From: Warburgia ugandensis
Taxonomy: Eukaryota > Streptophyta > Magnoliopsida > Canellales > Canellaceae
Direction of reading: 5' to 3'
Length of the DNA: 64,000 nucleotides
Assembly: GCA_035236585.1 (NCBI GenBank)
Contig: CP141132.1
Span: 41,357,880-41,421,879 of the forward strand
Both the position numbers and the translations under genes were made by a program. The notes below the pieces were generated by a model. The model worked only from the letters and a program-made list of their open reading frames with translations, was not told the origin of the DNA and did no database searches. Shown here in pieces: positions 1 through 10,899 of the stretch; within the stretch, counting starts at the first letter, position 1; the number at the start of each line of letters is the position of its first letter.

Positions 1-433
1 TAAATATCTTTTCAATATCAATTAACCATTTTTCAGTTGTAGATGCTTCATCTTCTCCTGTGAATGAAGGAGCTAATTTCTGAAACCTTTCTAACTGAAC
101 CTCGGTTCTATCTATTGCTTTATCAGGGGAAGGATCTCGTGTCGTAGGGGTTTGGGTTTGTTGATTACTCATGTATTGTTCCATATGCTATAGGAATCGA
201 TGGAATAATTCAGCCATTCCATTGCCCGACCCAGTGGAGTCCACTGGTGGGGCTTCAGGTCTTGGAGCATCACTTACTTTCTTTCTAGGCATCTGTAAAT
301 CACAAGGTAATTCACAAGACCTTAGTATGTGTTATCATATTACCCCTTAATCTTTCATGGATGAAACTTGATTATAAGTTATTCTCCTCATAACTGGGCT
401 ATGAGTAACATCAAACCGGGCTCGGATACCAAC
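1..433 (-). pseudogene. Ty3/gypsy gag, 5' part, copy 1, with leader
   Basis: This is the start of a retrotransposon gag gene and its untranslated leader, read on the minus strand. The frame opens at ATG 290-292 (MPRKKVSDAPRPE...) and reaches the RFQKLAPSFTGEDEAS segment that begins the Retrotrans_gag domain before running off the left edge. An in-frame TAG interrupts it where a Gln probably stood, just before HMEQYMSNQQ. It aligns base for base, without gaps by eye, to 1524-1956, so both are copies of one element. Unlike that copy, it adjoins a short LTR at 434 instead of the 2.65 kb LTR. In an active element Gag would form the particle coat. This copy is a broken fragment. Confidence 0.8.
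419..431 (-). other. Primer binding site, initiator-Met tRNA type
   Basis: On the minus strand this reads TGGTATCCGAGCC, close to TGGTATCAGAGCC, the complement of the plant initiator-Met tRNA 3' end. Two bases separate it from the TGTGAC that opens the adjacent LTR. It would prime minus-strand DNA synthesis. Confidence 0.75.
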
Positions 434-667
434 TGTGACAGCCTGAGGCCCAGTGTGATATTGTCCGCTCTAGGCTGAGGCCCGAACGGTTTTAAAATGA
501 GTCACATTAGGGAGAGTCCATCGCGACTCTTATCAATAGCCCAGGAACTTTCCCCCTTCCGATGTGGGACTAACTCTCAAGCCTCACCTTGCCTAGAAGC
601 CTGCCAGCCTCCTGGGCCCGCCCACATCAGCCTGCCCTCATCAGCCAAGGCTAGCCATTCTAAGTTC
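434..667 (-). mobile_element. Short TRIM/SMART-like LTR
   Basis: A segment of about 234 bp that begins TGTGACAGCC directly after a primer binding site and could end with TTCA at 667. It carries hallmarks of a family of short plant LTRs: GATATTGTCCGCTCT, GGTTTTAAAA and GATGTGGGACTAA. It is much more GC-rich than its surroundings. The right boundary is uncertain. It resembles the units at 12931-14040 and 60067-61036. Assignment to TRIM/SMART rests on these remembered motifs and small size, not on a database match. Confidence 0.55.
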
Positions 668-1021
668 ATAAATTCTTTTTCCTTATGTTTTCTTACGTGT
701 TTAGGATAATATTTGTCATTAAAGACCTTTTTAAATTCTTCCCATCCTATTGTTTCTTGCTGGTCAAAATAAGTCCTTTCTGTTGTTTCCCACCATAAGG
801 TAGCCTATCCCCTAAACACAAACGTGGCCACGGGTACCTTTCTTTCTTCAGCTATGTTAATGGCTTTAAATATCTTTTCAATATCAATTAACAATTTTTC
901 AGCTATAGATGCTTCATCTTCTCCTGTGAATGAGGGAGCTAATTTCTGAAACCTTTCTAACTGAACCTCAGTCCTATCTATTGCTTTATCAGGGGAAGGA
1001 TCTCGTGTGGTAGGGGTTTGG
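668..1021 (-). pseudogene. Ty3/gypsy gag fragment, copy 2
   Basis: Second copy of the same gag segment, minus strand. It covers the central Retrotrans_gag region (KAINIAEERKVPVATFVFRG-type sequence, the WWETTERTYFDQQ region and FKKVFNDKYYPK) and the upstream TGEDEAS segment. It has neither start codon nor leader and stops abruptly at 1021, where an oppositely oriented protease fragment begins. Its left end abuts the short LTR at about 667. No unbroken reading frame of useful length is left. Confidence 0.7.
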
Positions 1022-1331
1022 GTATCTCCAAGATGTCCCCGTTTTGGTCAATCTTATTCACTTAGAGATGAATGACTTCGACGCCATCCTAGGTATGGAC
1101 TGGCTAGCCCTTCATCAAGCCTTTGTTGATTGCCACCAGAAACGTGTCACTTTTACCCTACCTAATGGAGACACTTCAACCCTCCAAGGAAGAAAGGATT
1201 ATTCTAGAGTGTGTGTTATTTCTGCCATGAAAGTAGTTAAGCACATTGCTCAGGGATGTCCCTTCTTCTTGGCCAAGATTGAATTTGTCGAGAGTCCCCA
1301 ACCAAAGCTAGAGGGTGTCGAGGTAGTCTAA
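1022..1331 (+). pseudogene. Ty3/gypsy aspartic protease fragment, inverted
   Basis: A plus-strand fragment of a chromovirus retropepsin, inverted relative to the gag copies on both sides. The frame contains LEMNDFDAILGMDWL, the conserved block of the Ty3/gypsy protease in which I-L-G-M-D-W is diagnostic, followed by VDCHQKRVTF. The catalytic D-S/T-G triad lies upstream in the family and is missing here, and no ATG precedes the block, so it cannot make a protease. The frame runs from about 1044 to a stop at 1331. The piece probably came from the same element by rearrangement. Confidence 0.75.
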
Positions 1332-1815
1332 GAATTTCCTTCTATTTTCTTTCGTGTTTAGGATAATATTTGTCATTAAAGACCTTTTTAAATTCTTCCC
1401 ATCCTATTGTTTCTTGTTGGTCAAAATAAGTCCTTTCCACCGTTTCCCACCAAAAGGTAGCCTCTCCCCTAAACACAAACATGGCCACTAGTACCTTTCT
1501 TGCTTCAGCTATGTTCATGGCTTTAAATATCTTTTCAATATCAATTAACCATTTTTCAGCTATAGATGCTTCATCTTCTCCTGTGAATGAGGGAGCTAAT
1601 TTCTGAAACCTTTCTAACTGAACCTCAGTCCTATCTATTGCTTTATCAGGAAAAGGATCATGTGCTGTAAGGGTTTGGATTTGTTGATTACTCATGTATT
1701 GTTCCATGTGCAGTAGGAATCACTGGAATAATTCAGCCATCCCATTGCCCGACCCAGTGGAGTCCACTGGTGGGGCTTCGGGTCTTGGAGCATCGCTTAC
1801 TTTCTTTCTAGGCAT
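1332..1815 (-). pseudogene. Ty3/gypsy gag, copy 3
   Basis: The longest of three gag copies, minus strand, starting at ATG 1813-1815 (MPRKKVSDAPRPE). A TGA after GMAELFQ breaks the N-terminus. From 1707 the frame is open for about 121 residues, through MEQYMSNQQIQ, VQLERFQKLAPSFTGEDEAS, EKWLIDIEKIF, FRGEATFWWETVE and FKKVFNDKYYPK, which is the core of the Retrotrans_gag domain. The rest of gag, including any zinc knuckle, and all of pol are absent. It follows its own leader, PBS and LTR in the correct order, so this is the true 5' end of the minus-strand element at 1957-4611. Confidence 0.85.
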
Positions 1816-1956
1816 CTGTAAATCACAAGGTAATTCACAAGACCTTAGTATGTGTTATCATATTACCCCTTAATCTTTCATGGACGAAACTTGCTTATAA
1901 GTTATTCTCCTCATAACTGGGCTGTGAGTAACGTCAAACCAGGCTCTAATACCAAC
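1816..1956 (-). other. Leader and initiator-Met PBS of Tekay-like element
   Basis: This is the untranslated leader between LTR and gag. The PBS, TGGTATTAGAGCC on the minus strand, is at 1942-1954, two bases from the LTR end at 1957. It differs from the initiator-Met complement by one C-to-T change. Confidence 0.8.
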
Positions 1957-2309
1957 TGTGACGACCCGAGTTTCATATGATGCAAATTTCATAAAAAGGC
2001 GAGATCTCTTGCTTTAGAAATATGAAATGCATGAAAATCTTTTGTTTTGGAAAGAAATCTTTCATATAAAACACCGAGTGTCAAAACACATTTTCAAATC
2101 ATATAGCCATGGCATAGTTTTAAATCAACTCTATTCCCAAGAAAGTGTTAGTCACAGCCCTAGCTACAGAGATTAACTACAATCAAGTAACATTCACTAA
2201 AAGATAAGGTAGGGGTTTACTTACTTGTACTTAATTTGGACGTTCTCTGTCATGGGTGTATCCTGTCCTTAAGTGTTTACTTGCATCTGAAAAATATTAA
2301 GGATTGGGT

Positions 2310-2326
2310 GAGTATACACTATACTC
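2310..2326 (-). other. Conserved LTR stem-loop
   Basis: GAGTATA-CAC-TATACTC, a perfect 7-bp stem with a 3-nt loop, about 350 bp from the LTR 3' end. The same stem with loop GTA is in the LTRs at 31391 and 40656. A role in RNA 3' processing is only a guess. Confidence 0.6.
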
Positions 2327-4194
2327 AGTAGGAGTCTATCACTACTAGTTTTACAATGCATGCTCTGTTTTAAACCATATGTTCTTTAAATCATGTGCAT
2401 GTTTGGACACTCATGTTTAATATCGATATTAAAAGCCATTGTCAAAATAGAATACTGACGACTTAAAGAATCACATAATCCAAGTCAAAAGTAACATAGA
2501 TATCATAAACATATACTATAATATGCATAAGATGCTCAATTGAATCCAACTCATGGATCTATTGTCGACCATACTCATGTCATGCCATATGCATGCAAGT
2601 AAATCCTCAAAAACATAGGGCACACTATGCCCACGACCTCAGCGCCATGTGGTCACCGGGTACCTAAGGACTTTCGATCATAGCCTCCATGGGGCATATG
2701 ACACTTTGACGGGTGCCGTGACACCTCCAGTGGTAGTCCTCGTTTACCACAGTAATCAAAGTGAGGACAAGCCTTTTTGGAATGGTACCCTTTCCATCTA
2801 TAGTGGTAGAGGCTGGGAGGCCACCCCGAACCTCTCGACATTGCGCCCATGAGCTTACTAGCCCAAATCATATACTATCAAGCCAGCAAGAACCTTTTTT
2901 TTTTTTCAAAACATGTCTATGCATGTAATCATGCAGACAAGAATCCTTTTTCAAAATATGTCAATGCATGTAACACATGTCTTGGCAATATATGTGCAAT
3001 GTATTTCTCATATGCATGCTAAGTTCATTTATGAATTCATGCTAAACAGGTCATGTGCATAAGGATGTAACATAAGTTTATATGATATACGCATAAAGAC
3101 AGGACATGTAACTTAAAAACTTAAAACATGCATTAGAAAAGCAACCATGACTCAAAACATTCATTCTCAAAGCAGCATGGGTTCTTTTTAAAAGTCTAGT
3201 AACGATAGGACACCTACCTGGTTTGATCGCGCTAGTCCCCCTGTCCTCGTATGTTCCTGGACATGGTTTAGGGGAAAAAGGTAGCTTGGCCTATTTCTAT
3301 AGGTTCTAGAATAGTTTACCTCACTACTTAGGCATTAAGGGTTCATTCCCATTCCTAAGGGCCTCCTAAGGTCCCTAACTGGGCCTTGCTACATTCAGGT
3401 TTGCAAAGGTTTAGTGGCCCCGCGCCACTATCATGGTTTAAGGGTCATGCTAGCCTTAGATAGGGCTTGATCAGGTATTTTATGGTTTAGGTGTGTCCGC
3501 GCTATCGATACAGACACAACGCCTCTCGTGGTGCCTCAATCGGAGTCCTAGAACTCAAGTTATGGGTATTTTAGTCTTAAGAATACATAGAAGGCCCAAA
3601 ACAGGCCCTGCGTCACCGCTCCCAGGACGCACCTGCGTCCCGGTCGAGCGACAACCGGCCCGCACGTGCAGTCGCACGCTCCCAGGCATCATCAGGCTGC
3701 ACGTTTCACTTACGCGGAACGCACAGCGTCACCGTCACAAGCCCACACAAGGCAGGTGCCCAGGACGCTAACACGTCCCGCGTCAGCGGTGCGCGCCCCA
3801 CAGGGCGCGTCCGCCGACGCACTAGACCTTCTCCCCTTTTCTCCTTTGCAGGCGGATCCACGGACGTGCCCATTGGTTTCCCTTTAACACACTGGGTACA
3901 TTTTGGTTCTATGGTGGCCAGGGCATCCTCGGGACGCCCTGGTTCGACCCTGTCGAACCAGAACGCCCCAAGCACCTGCCCTGGGTCTGTTGTGGCTCCT
4001 TCGAGCCCCATTTTGCATGATTTCTCGTGTAAAAACTCAGGGACATTCAACCTAAGACTGAGGGGGAGATGGGTTTGGAGTTGTTTAAGGCATACCTGGT
4101 TCATGGCTGGGTATTTTTCATGGTTTCTCCTCTTGCCTGCAACTCCAAGAGTGGTTTTTCCCAGGGTTTTGGACTGCCATTGGAGGCGCCCAAG

Positions 4195-4212
4195 AGCTCT
4201 ATTTATAGAGCT
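4195..4212 (-). promoter_or_regulatory. LTR TATA box within a palindrome
   Basis: TATAAATA on the minus strand (4200-4207) sits in a perfect 8-bp inverted repeat AGCTCTAT-TT-ATAGAGCT. It is the best candidate core promoter of this LTR, at roughly the position expected for the U3/R boundary. Confidence 0.55.
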
Positions 4213-4611
4213 TGAGGGTTCCAGAGGAGGGTTTCCACCGCCATTCCATGGCAATGGAGAAACCTCCAGAATGGCAGTGGTTTCCCCCCTGCACACCGAC
4301 ATTCTAGTGATGCAGTATGTTTGGGAAGAAGGGGGTGCCTGTATCAAAACGGGTCCCTATTTTCTCAGGCCAATTCACTTTAAATTTAATTATAATTTTG
4401 CCCTCGAACTTCAAAGGGCCATAACTTACTCATTTTAACTCTGTTTTGGGTGATTCTAGTCTTGTTGGATTCCTTTTTTTGAGACGCACCTAAGGCTATC
4501 ATTCTAAGGACCAAATTTCTAAGTCTAGTTAGAGTAAACAGTGAAAGGACCAAAATACCCTTATCTCAAAAAGTGAACTTTTCATTACCGACATGGGATT
4601 TCAAGGTTACA

Positions 4612-5897
4612 AAAATGGAGTCTTTACACCCATTGATTAGGTTAAGTCTTAATGAAATCAGTTTAGATTATGTAGTTCTTGGATAACATATCACCAACAA
4701 AATAAAATTGGAATAGAAGTAGGGATACAAAGGGAATCAAGATGAGGAACAAAGATGAAATTCTAATTAAAGGGTAAAAGAAAAAACTAGAATTTGAAGT
4801 GAAATTCATATTTAATTGAAATAGAATCAAGAAACCTGATGAGGATGACGGTGATGCCGGAGGATAGAGGGGGATCAAGCATCTGGTGCAGTGAAGAAGT
4901 GGGGGGCTATGCAATGGAGAGGCGTAGGTACAACCCGTGGAATACTAGCATTGGAGATGAACAGGAAGAGGGAAGACACAACAAATAGTGTCGGTGGAGA
5001 GTGAACGATAGTGCTGATGCATTATTGCTAGCAATGTGTGGTATGTCGATGAAGAGGATTAGGTGATGGTGCATTATTGGCTTAGACAGGAAGCAAAGGC
5101 AACTGGTGACAATACACGGTAAAGGCGTGCTGATCTGAGCAGTGAAGAGAGGAGGAGGATGACGCAGTTCCTATCTAGTGGGATAGAATAGAGGGGGTTA
5201 ATCTGGGCTACATGAAGTCAGAGTGGAGAACCGGGGTTGGAGAAGAAGACAAAGAAGGCCACAAGACAAGCGAATCGATGGTGATAGAGTGGTGCAATAG
5301 CCAACAGTGCTGTACAATGCTGAAGTGGAGAACAGAGATCAAGGGAGAGGGAATAAATAGGTGGGATGGTTTTTTTTATAAGAGGAAACTTGAGAGAAAT
5401 TATAAAGAGAGGGAGTGGTGAAGTGGGAAAGGTACGTTGGAAAGAGAGGGGTGTATAAGGGAAAGGGGTAGCCTACCTCCCCACCAGCTTCTAATTTTCC
5501 TTCTTCAACTTGCTTTCCTCCTTGGAGACTTCTATTATTAGGGCCTTCCAAATTTTCTCCATGTTTCCTTCAAAACAAAGTTTCCTTTAAGAAATCATTC
5601 TATCTTCACCATTAAATCTTTGTTGGGTGATCTACACCATTGAAATTTGATCTAACCCATCCAAGCCTATTTTGGTTGATCTGCAAGATATAAGACTATC
5701 TTAAAGACATCTAAATCATTCATTAAGCATTTGATTAGCTATGATGTTTAGCTAACCATTAAATTTGACAATTTATGGTTGGATGGTCAATTTGAGCTAA
5801 AATTCATATTTTATCTAAAAATCATCAAATTAATAAGTTAGTTGATCTAATTAAATGCTAAACTAGGGGTTTTTTGGCCAAAATTAAACACTTAACA
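4612..5897 (-). mobile_element. Truncated 3' LTR of Athila-like element
   Basis: On the minus strand the LTR starts at 5897 with TGTTAAGTGTTTAATTTTGG and can be followed to 4612, about 1.3 kb against about 2.0 kb for its partner at 10900-12930. The first 300 bases match the partner well by eye. The 4660-5560 part is strongly purine-rich on the plus strand, which corresponds to the pyrimidine-rich domain seen in the sense strand of all the Athila-like LTRs here. The downstream end is missing. Small frames such as 5212-5421 are by-products of the purine bias. Confidence 0.7.
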
Positions 5898-7537
5898 CAC
5901 ACCCCAACCATGATTTTGCTAGTTTCTAGTAAAACAAGCAAAAAATCATTTTACAAAAACTAATACAAAGTGCCACTTTCATAGGCACTCACAATTGCAT
6001 TTAGGACATGCTAAAAGCCATTGAACCCCTAGGTTAACCCTAGTGGACGAGTTAGGTCTTGTGAGGGAGAATCCTCATTCATTAGCAATTTACTAGTTTT
6101 TCACAACTTAATAAAGAAGCTTTGACAATTTTACACATCATACACATATTAAAAACATTTTATTTGAGTTAGTTCTCAGAGTGCATGTGTGTGTACAACC
6201 ACATAAATCTTGACTTTGAACTTGATATGCTTAAATTCCATTAGAAATATGTCTTGACTTCAAATCCTTATAAGTTTACTCTCAGATAAGAGTTTATACA
6301 TATTTCTCTCATTATGTGAATGAATCCTACGAACTAATAGTTCACATAAATCTTTTAAATGCTCATGAGACAAAGGAAACTAATCCCTAAGAGTCTATGT
6401 TATCACCAAGAATACTAAAGCTAGTTTACCTTAATTCCTTTTTTTATCTCCTCTTTAAGGCTATGTTCTACCTAAGATCAATAGGTCTTTAGTTAGGACG
6501 AAACCTAGGCTTAGGACAGGTTCAGAAAAGAAGGGTATAAGGATTTCAAAGTAGAGGTCTTCAATGACTATCTATTAGGACAACTTTTTGTTTTGGGTTG
6601 TACTTGAAGTGAATTTCTCTTTCAATTTCATATTTTTTTATCTTCTTTTGTATTCTTTCCTCTCTCTTTTTTTTCTTTTTTTTGCTTCTTTGGAAGAAAG
6701 ATAGCTAATTTTCACACTTCTTTGACTTTTTGTACTCTTTTTTGAATCTTTTCTACTAACTCTACTCATTTTGACAATGGGTAATGGATATTTATTTTAT
6801 TAGCTTGTTCTAGGATGAGGTAAGTAGGGTTAAGAAAGAAAAAGCTTAATAATAGGCTCAATGGAGCTAACTAGTGGGAAGATATACTGGGTAAGCTTTA
6901 TATCTCTAGGCTGAGTAGGGATGGCCTATATCATTTCTGAGGTTTCTAAAAGCCTATCAAATTTAATAAATTTTCTAGAATTAAGGCTATTACTCATATT
7001 TATTCTTGATGTTTGAACCAAAACAAGGATGACGGGGGCACACTAATTTATATCAGCTAAAGAAGTTGTGGAATTACTTATAATTCTATCGAAGAAGATA
7101 GTCCCTAAACTTATTGGGTTATAGGTCTCCACTAATTTTCCTCTGGGTCTCTAAGTCATACCTCTATTGGTCTTGATTATGTGCTATGTGAAAATGTTTT
7201 TCAAGAATTAACTTTCATAAAATGCTTCAACATATGAATGATATGCAAAACTAATCATATGAATTCCCATTAAGAGTGAAAATAGTGCAATTACTAAGTT
7301 CTGAACATCCAGTTCTCATCGTAGTAAGGAAACTCTACCTTAAAAGTTTTTTTTTAAGAAAAAAAAAAACTCAATAAAATCCAAAATTCCTATATGCCTC
7401 TACACCACCTAACCTGAATGAAACATTATCCCCAATGTTTGAAAACATAGGATCCTATGTGAAAATTGAGTGATGTAGACTCTAAAACCCTAGGTTGCCT
7501 CCCAGTAAGCACTAAGTTTAATGTCTTTAGTTGGACA
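5898..7537 (-). other. 3' noncoding internal region of Athila-like element
   Basis: About 1.6 kb between protease and 3' LTR with no coding capacity. It contains, on the minus strand, the Athila-type motif TGGGAGGCAACC (around 7492-7505) and a CATTGGGGATAATGTTT segment near 7420. Both have counterparts downstream of the protease in the nested element (26975 and 27055). Confidence 0.65.
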
Positions 7538-9969
7538 TTAACAATTGAATTTACAATGTGTCAGACAAGCCTCCAATGGATCAGAGGTAAATAATGGTGG
7601 TAGAACTTGTGGAATTAAATCTGTAGTCATGCTGCAAGAATCATCAAGATCTAATTGTTGATGATTGGCATTGAAGACACTGAGCTCACCTTTAATATTA
7701 CCAAAGGATAATTTTAATACACCATTTCTACAATTTATGATTGCATTGGATGTCACTAAGAATGGACATCCAAGAATCACTAGGATCTGACTACTAAGGT
7801 CTGCTACAGGTTGGGTATCTAGGATAATGAAATCAAGAGGGAAATAAAACTAATCTACCTGTATTAATACATCACCAACCATACCATAAGGAATCTTAAT
7901 GGATCTATTCGCTAATTGCAATGTGATGTTGGTTGGATTAAGCTCACCAAGCCCTAATTGCTCATAGACAGAACATGTCAATAGATTAACACTAGCCCAT
8001 AAGTCAAGTAATGCCCTATTTGTGACATAATCTCTTATAATGAAAGAAATTGTAGGACATGCTGGATCTCTAAATTTTGGTGGGGTCTTGTGTTGAATTA
8101 AAGAGCCCACCTTCTCAGTGAGGAAGGATTTCTTTTGCACTTTAACCTTTCACTTTGTAGTGTAGAGCTTTTCAAGAAATTTGGCATAAGAAAGAATATC
8201 CTTTATATCATTGAGTAATGGAATATTGATTTGTACATATTTAAACAATTTCATTATTTCATTAAAATATATTCCTTTCTTAGCCTTGTTGAGTAATTGA
8301 TGGAAGGGGCCTTTAGGCACATAGGGTGCCTCCACTATAGGTTCTACAGGTTTTTTCTATCTCTTCTCTTCCTCTTGTAATTTAGTTGCCTCTTTCTTCT
8401 CTGTAGTTTCCTTAGCCTATCTTACTTTGTTATCAATCTAACGACTGTTCCTAAGGGTGGTTATGGGCTTGGCAAACTCAAGAGGGTTTAGGGTTTGAGA
8501 ACTTGACCCTATCTCAAGTTGACCCTTAGGGTTCGGGATGGGTTGACTAGGGAACCAACCCTTTCCACTATTATGTAGTTAAGCTAACAATTGCTTACCT
8601 GCATCTCTAACTTGGCTATGGCTTGAGAGTTGACATTCGTTGAATGTCTACTCTCATTTTACAACTGGTGTAAGGCCTTTTATTGTCATCATTATCTTTT
8701 ATAATATTTTCTAGCATGGTATGGATATTTTCCTCTAAAGATGGTTTCTTTTGTTGTTGAAGTTGAAAGCCAAGTGGCTGTTAGGGAACTATAGTTCTTA
8801 ATGTTTTGGACAAGGAGATTTACAGATGGTCTCCCTTGGTGGTTATTCTTTGACCAAGACAAATTGGGATGCCTAGCCCATATAGGATTGTAGGTCTCAG
8901 AATATGGGTTGTTGCTAGTTTAGCAATATGCATTCAATGCATTTGCTTGGCCAACAAGATAGTCATTCAGCACTCTATTTGATGGACAAGATGAGGTGAT
9001 ATGGGCTAGGCTCGAACATATAGCACAAACCTCTTGTGGAGTTTTATGGGATAAAGTAGCAGGCATGAAAGTTTCAAACATGGTTTGAAGTTTGTCTATT
9101 CTTCCACCTAATTTTTCAACTACAGATTCAAGTTTATTAGATAGATCCGAATGCACTCATATCTCATAAAGACCCCCCTTCTTAGTGGGCTAGTTGGTTC
9201 ATTCTCTCCTATTTGAATAATCTCATTATTGAGAATTATCGGCCAATGTCTGAAAGAACTCCCATGCCTTACTTTCATCCTTTAGCATGAGAGTCCCTCC
9301 ACTCACTACACTTATCATTTGTCTATTTTGAGGCATCAATGCCTCATAGAAGTATTGAAGCTACTACCATTTCTCAAATCCATGATGAGGGTATTTCTAT
9401 AGTAGTTCATTTCATCTTTCCCAACATTCATAATATTGTTTATCATCCCTTTATTGGAAATTGATAATTTCATGACGAAGGGAATTTGTTTTCTAAATAG
9501 GGAAGAAATTTTTTTAAAAATTCTTAAACAATTGGTCCCATGTATGTATGGAACCTACCTCAAAGGAATTAAGCCATGACTTGGCTTTATCCTTAAGTGA
9601 GAATAGGAACAGCCAATGCCTAATAGAATCATCTAAAAAAAGTTGCAACCTAAATGTGGCACAAATATTAAGAAACTCATTGATATGAAAGTAGGGGTCA
9701 TCTTGGTCTTGACCATAAAATGTGCGGGGTAATTGAATGACTCCTAGATTTAACTCAAAGTGGTTGGCACTTGTGGAAGGTAAAGCTATGCAAGATGGGG
9801 TATTAAGTTGTAGAGGCAGATAGAAATCTTTAATTGTTTTACGCTCGACCTTTGCTGGTGGTTTAGCCATGGGGATAGGAATTAGGTTACTTTCCCCTTG
9901 TCTTTGGTTGTGTTGAATCTCTGAGTCAAAAGGTATTATCTCTAGGTTTTGAGATCGATGCCCTTCCAT
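7538..9969 (-). pseudogene. Athila-like gag-protease, decayed
   Basis: Minus-strand remnants of one gag-protease gene, split by stops and frameshifts. From 9969: MEGHRSQNLEIIPFDSE, then the gag core with TIKDFYLPLQLNTPSC, GVIQLPRTFYGQDQDDPYFH and LFLFSLKDKAKSWLN (to 9514). Next is a zinc knuckle CX2CX4HX4C (CAICSSLAHITSSC) in the 8920-9156 segment. Then follows the linker (8150-8335) and the protease (7538-8140) with ALLDLWASVNLL, YEQLGLGELNPT and ILGCPFLVTSNAIIN. The protease active-site D-L-G has become D-L-W, so the enzyme would be inactive even without the stops. The order matches 23636-26127 throughout. Confidence 0.85.
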
Positions 9970-10875
9970 AAAGTACCCTAATCTAAAATGTCCTAATCTA
10001 TTATGTGATGTGCAAAGAAAGGCATAATCAAATTATCTAAGGCTAATAAGAAGTAGTATTTTGACTTTCTTGAATTTATGTGGGGACAATGCTTTTAGAT
10101 GATCCAAATCTAGTGCTCCTCCTCTCTTTCAGATTTGACTACTATTTACCATTTAGGTTTTTCTCTAAGGTGGCTAATACAATCCTAGTGTCAGGAGGCA
10201 TTTAAACCTCAATTGACATCAACGAAAGATGTGGGAAAATCACTTGGATTTTGAGACACCCACTATAACCATAGTGCTCAAAAGCCACTGGAGTGATAAA
10301 AGATCATGCCCTATTAAGAGGGGCCTATGAGCATGTGATGGCACTATAGTTCTCTTCTAATTAATTTTAGATTCATTTGAAAGGTAGGGTTGTGCACTTG
10401 TGGTGATTATCCTAGGTGGGCCAAGAAGTGGTGATAAAATTTACCCTTGATCTTGTGGGGTCAGGTGCCCTTACTGATTGAGTTCTACACTCCATGAAGT
10501 TTGATCAACATATAAATCACCCTATATTATTACAAACCATTTAAAATTTAAATTGAAATAATTGCAAATCGCAGTGGGGCCTCACTACAAGTTTTACTCC
10601 AAAATTAAAAGTCCTATTCTAACAAAGCAGGGAAATCCTATTTAGCTAATGAAGATCCACTTGCCAATTTCTTTTTTTTTCCAATTTTTTGAAACATAAA
10701 AATATCAATAAGTACCAAATTCAAGAACAAGAGTGATTATGCACTAAGAAAAATTGAAAAATGCTCCTAAAAATGCTTAAAATACTAAAACAATGTAAAC
10801 CTTCAAAAAATTATTCTTTAATGTTTTTAGATATTTTTAATTTTTAATTAAAATTTATAAAAACTTCGTTGCAAG
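9970..10875 (-). other. 5' leader of Athila-like element
   Basis: Noncoding leader between PBS and gag. The part at about 10130-10500 is homologous to the leader of the nested element (about 23100-23400) and to a stray piece at 41195-41393, sharing segments such as GAGGCNTTTAAACCTC and ATCAACGAAAG. Confidence 0.65.
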
Positions 10876-10893
10876 TCCCCGGCAATAGTACCA
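10876..10893 (-). other. Degenerate PBS, tRNA-Asp type
   Basis: Reads TGGTACTATTGCCGGGGA on the minus strand. The plant tRNA-Asp(GTC) complement is TGGCGCCGTTGCCGGGGA. The four mismatches fall exactly on its two CpG pairs, each changed to TA. Confidence 0.75.
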
Positions 10894-10899
10894 AAAACA

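Larger units (their letters stand above)
1957..4611 (-). mobile_element. LTR of a Tekay-like element (5' LTR)
   Basis: A 2655 bp LTR on the minus strand, running from TGTAACCTTG (complement of the end at 4611) to GTCGTCACA at 1957, followed by an initiator-Met PBS and gag leader. It shares blocks with the 2.7 kb LTRs at 18511 and 38381: the ATGACACTCGG block, the stem-loop at 2310, and the segment around 2640-2870 ending in GGGCTAGTAAGCTCATGGG-like sequence. The rest of the element lies left of the window. It appears to have inserted into the Athila-like LTR starting at 4612, although the other flank is not visible. Reading frames inside it (for example 3866-4438) match no protein I recognise. 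Confidence 0.8.

Noticed and set aside
3706-4438. Opposed frames of 213 and 190 codons inside the minus-strand LTR
   Set aside because: They overlap on opposite strands, lie across the LTR promoter region and match no family I know. GC-rich composition makes long chance frames likely.
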